Shown here piece by piece: positions 19,465-20,945 of a stretch of 20,945 bases of DNA; position 1 is the first letter of the stretch, and each line of letters begins with the position of its first letter. Source of the DNA: Penium margaritaceum (lineage: Eukaryota; Streptophyta; Zygnematophyceae; Desmidiales; Peniaceae); assembly GCA_023375785.1 (NCBI GenBank), contig SZWC01003568.1:90735-111679 (forward strand), read 5' to 3'. A model generated the notes under the pieces. It worked only from the letters and a program-made list of their open reading frames with translations, was not told where the DNA came from and did no database searches. The position numbers were made by a program, and so were the translations under genes.

Positions 19465-20945
19465 CCCTATGTACAGTCGCAGGCACCCCAGGCACAGGCG
19501 CAGGTATACTAGGCACACGCGCAGGTACCCTAAGCACACGCGCAGGTACCTTAGGCACAGGCACAGGTACCCTAAGCACAGGCCTAGGTACCCTAGGCAC
19601 AGGCGCAGGTACCCTAGGCACAGGCGTAGGTACCCTAGGCACATGTGCATGTACCCTAGGCACAGGCGCACGTACCCTAGGCAGAGGCGCAGGCACCCTA
19701 GGCACAGGTCAGGTACTGTAAGGACAGACGCAGGTACCCTATGCACAGGCGCAAGTACCCTAGGCACAGGCGCAGGTAACCTGGGCATAGGCGCAGCTAC
19801 CCTAGGCACACGCGCAGGTACCCTAGGCACAGGCGTAGGTATCCTAGGCAGAAGCGCTGGTACCCTAGGCACAGGCGCAGGTACCCCAGGCACAGGCGCA
19901 TGTACCCTAGGCACAGGCGCAGGTACCCTAGGCAGAGGCGCAGGTACCCTAGGCACAGGCGCACGTAACCTAGGCACATGTGCAGGTACTCTAGGCAAAG
20001 TCGCAGGTACCCTAGGTACAGGCGCAGGTAACCTGGGCACCGGCGCATGTATCCTAGGCACAGGCGCAGGTACCCTAGGCATAGGCACAGGTTACCTGGG
20101 CACAGGCGCATGTACCCTAGGCACAAACGCATGTACTCTAGGCACAGGCGCAAATATCCTAGGCACAAGCGCAGGTATCCTAGGGACAGGCGCAGGTGCC
20201 CTAAGCACAAGCACAGGTACCCTAGGCAGAGGCGCAGGTACCCTAGGCACAGGCGCAGGTACCGTAGGCACAGGCGCAAGATCCCTAAGCACAGGCGAAG
20301 GTATCCTAGGGACAAGCGCAGCACCCTAAGCACAAGCGCAGGTACCCTAGACACAGGCGCAGGTACCCTAGGCACATGCGCAGGTACCCTAAGCACAGGC
20401 GCAGGTATCCCAGGCACTGGCGCAGGTAACCTGAACACAGGTGCATGTACCCTAGGCACAGGCGCTCGTACCCTAGGCACAGGCACAGGTACCTAGGCAC
20501 AGGCGCACGTACCCTAGGCATAGGTGTAGGTACCCTAGGCACGGGCGCAGGTATCCGAAGCACAGGCGCACGTACCCTAGGCACAGGCACACGTAACCTG
20601 TGCGCAGGCACACGCACCCCAGGCACAGGCACAGGTTTCCTAGGGACAGGCGCAGATACCCTAGGCATAGGCGCAGGTACCCTATCACAGGCGCAGGTAC
20701 CCTAGGCACAAGCGCAGGTACCCTAGGCACAGGCCAAGGTACCATAGGCACAGGCGCAGGTACCCTAGGCACAGGCGCAGGTAACCTGGGCAAAGGCGCA
20801 GGTACCCTAGGCTCAGGCGCAGTTACCTTAGGCATAGGCGCAGGTACCCCAGGCACAGGCACAGGTACCCTAGGCTTTGGCTCATGTACACTAGGCACAG
20901 GCGCAGGTACCTTAGGCACAGGCGTAGGTACCCTAGGCACAGGCG

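Larger units (their letters stand above)
6256..20945. repeat. 21-bp minisatellite array, right block (about 700 units)
   Basis: This is the same unit and orientation as the left block, starting mid-unit at CCCTACGCACAGG and running off the right edge. Deletions of 1 bp disturb phase at about 9110, 9905, 11038, 14428, 14615, 14782, 16768, 17066, 19706, 20321, 20490 and 20690. Deletions of 6 bp occur near 12448 and 13500. Common variant units are TAACCTGGG, CTAGGGACA, GGCATAGG, GCGTAGG, GCACAGG (loss of the CpG) and AAGCG. Apart from embedded higher-order repeats, listed separately, I see nothing else in this 14.7 kb: no unrelated insertion, RNA gene or mobile element. Confidence 0.97.

Noticed and set aside
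1..20945. Interstitial telomere repeats, since units contain CCCTAA or CCCTAG
   Set aside because: The hexamer occurs only once per 21-bp unit and is part of CCCTAGG in the consensus; there is no run of telomere hexamers anywhere.

Overview
This window is almost entirely tandem-repeat DNA, and I find no gene in it that I can defend. About 17.8 kb is one minisatellite with a 21-bp unit (GGTACCCTAGG followed by CACAGGCGCA, about 67% G+C). It lies in two blocks in the same orientation, 1-3093 and 6256-20945, and both window edges fall inside the array. The 3.16 kb between the blocks (3094-6255) holds two further tandem families and short non-repetitive flanks. An array this size with nested higher-order duplications and no prokaryotic gene points to a eukaryotic nuclear genome, in a satellite or subtelomere-like region. 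The species and chromosome position cannot be told from the sequence.

Layout. 1-3093: left 21-bp array, about 147 units. 3094-3549: non-repetitive, A+T-richer flank with short direct and inverted repeats. 3550-5224: family A, seven units (239-262 bp for the complete ones, the last truncated), each with two TGTACAC boxes and a C-tract/G-tract inverted repeat. 5225-6110: family B, seven units of 126-136 bp (the last truncated) that look like shortened relatives of family A, partly arranged as a 259-bp dimer. 6111-6255: flank with a TATA-like motif just before the array resumes. 6256-20945: right 21-bp array, about 700 units.

The 21-bp array is a hierarchy of duplications rather than uniform. 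It includes twelve apparently identical 63-bp trimers (6525-7280), 105-bp pentamer duplications at five separate places, 84-bp, 168-bp and roughly 462-bp duplications, and a roughly 1,133-bp higher-order repeat (9905-12170). Segments of the left block have clear relatives in the right block, so the two blocks are parts of one family that evolved together.

Long open reading frames run through the array in four of the six frames, up to 1,282 codons. The cause is that 21 is divisible by 3 and the unit has a stop codon in only two of the six frames. No frame is preferred, scattered 1-bp deletions break all of them, and none has the features of a real gene. The interest here is structural: how the repeats amplify, the hairpin and G-rich tracts, a paired-palindrome element at constant spacing, and promoter-like motifs at the array edge. 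I see no evidence of an enzymatic, defence or mobile-element system.
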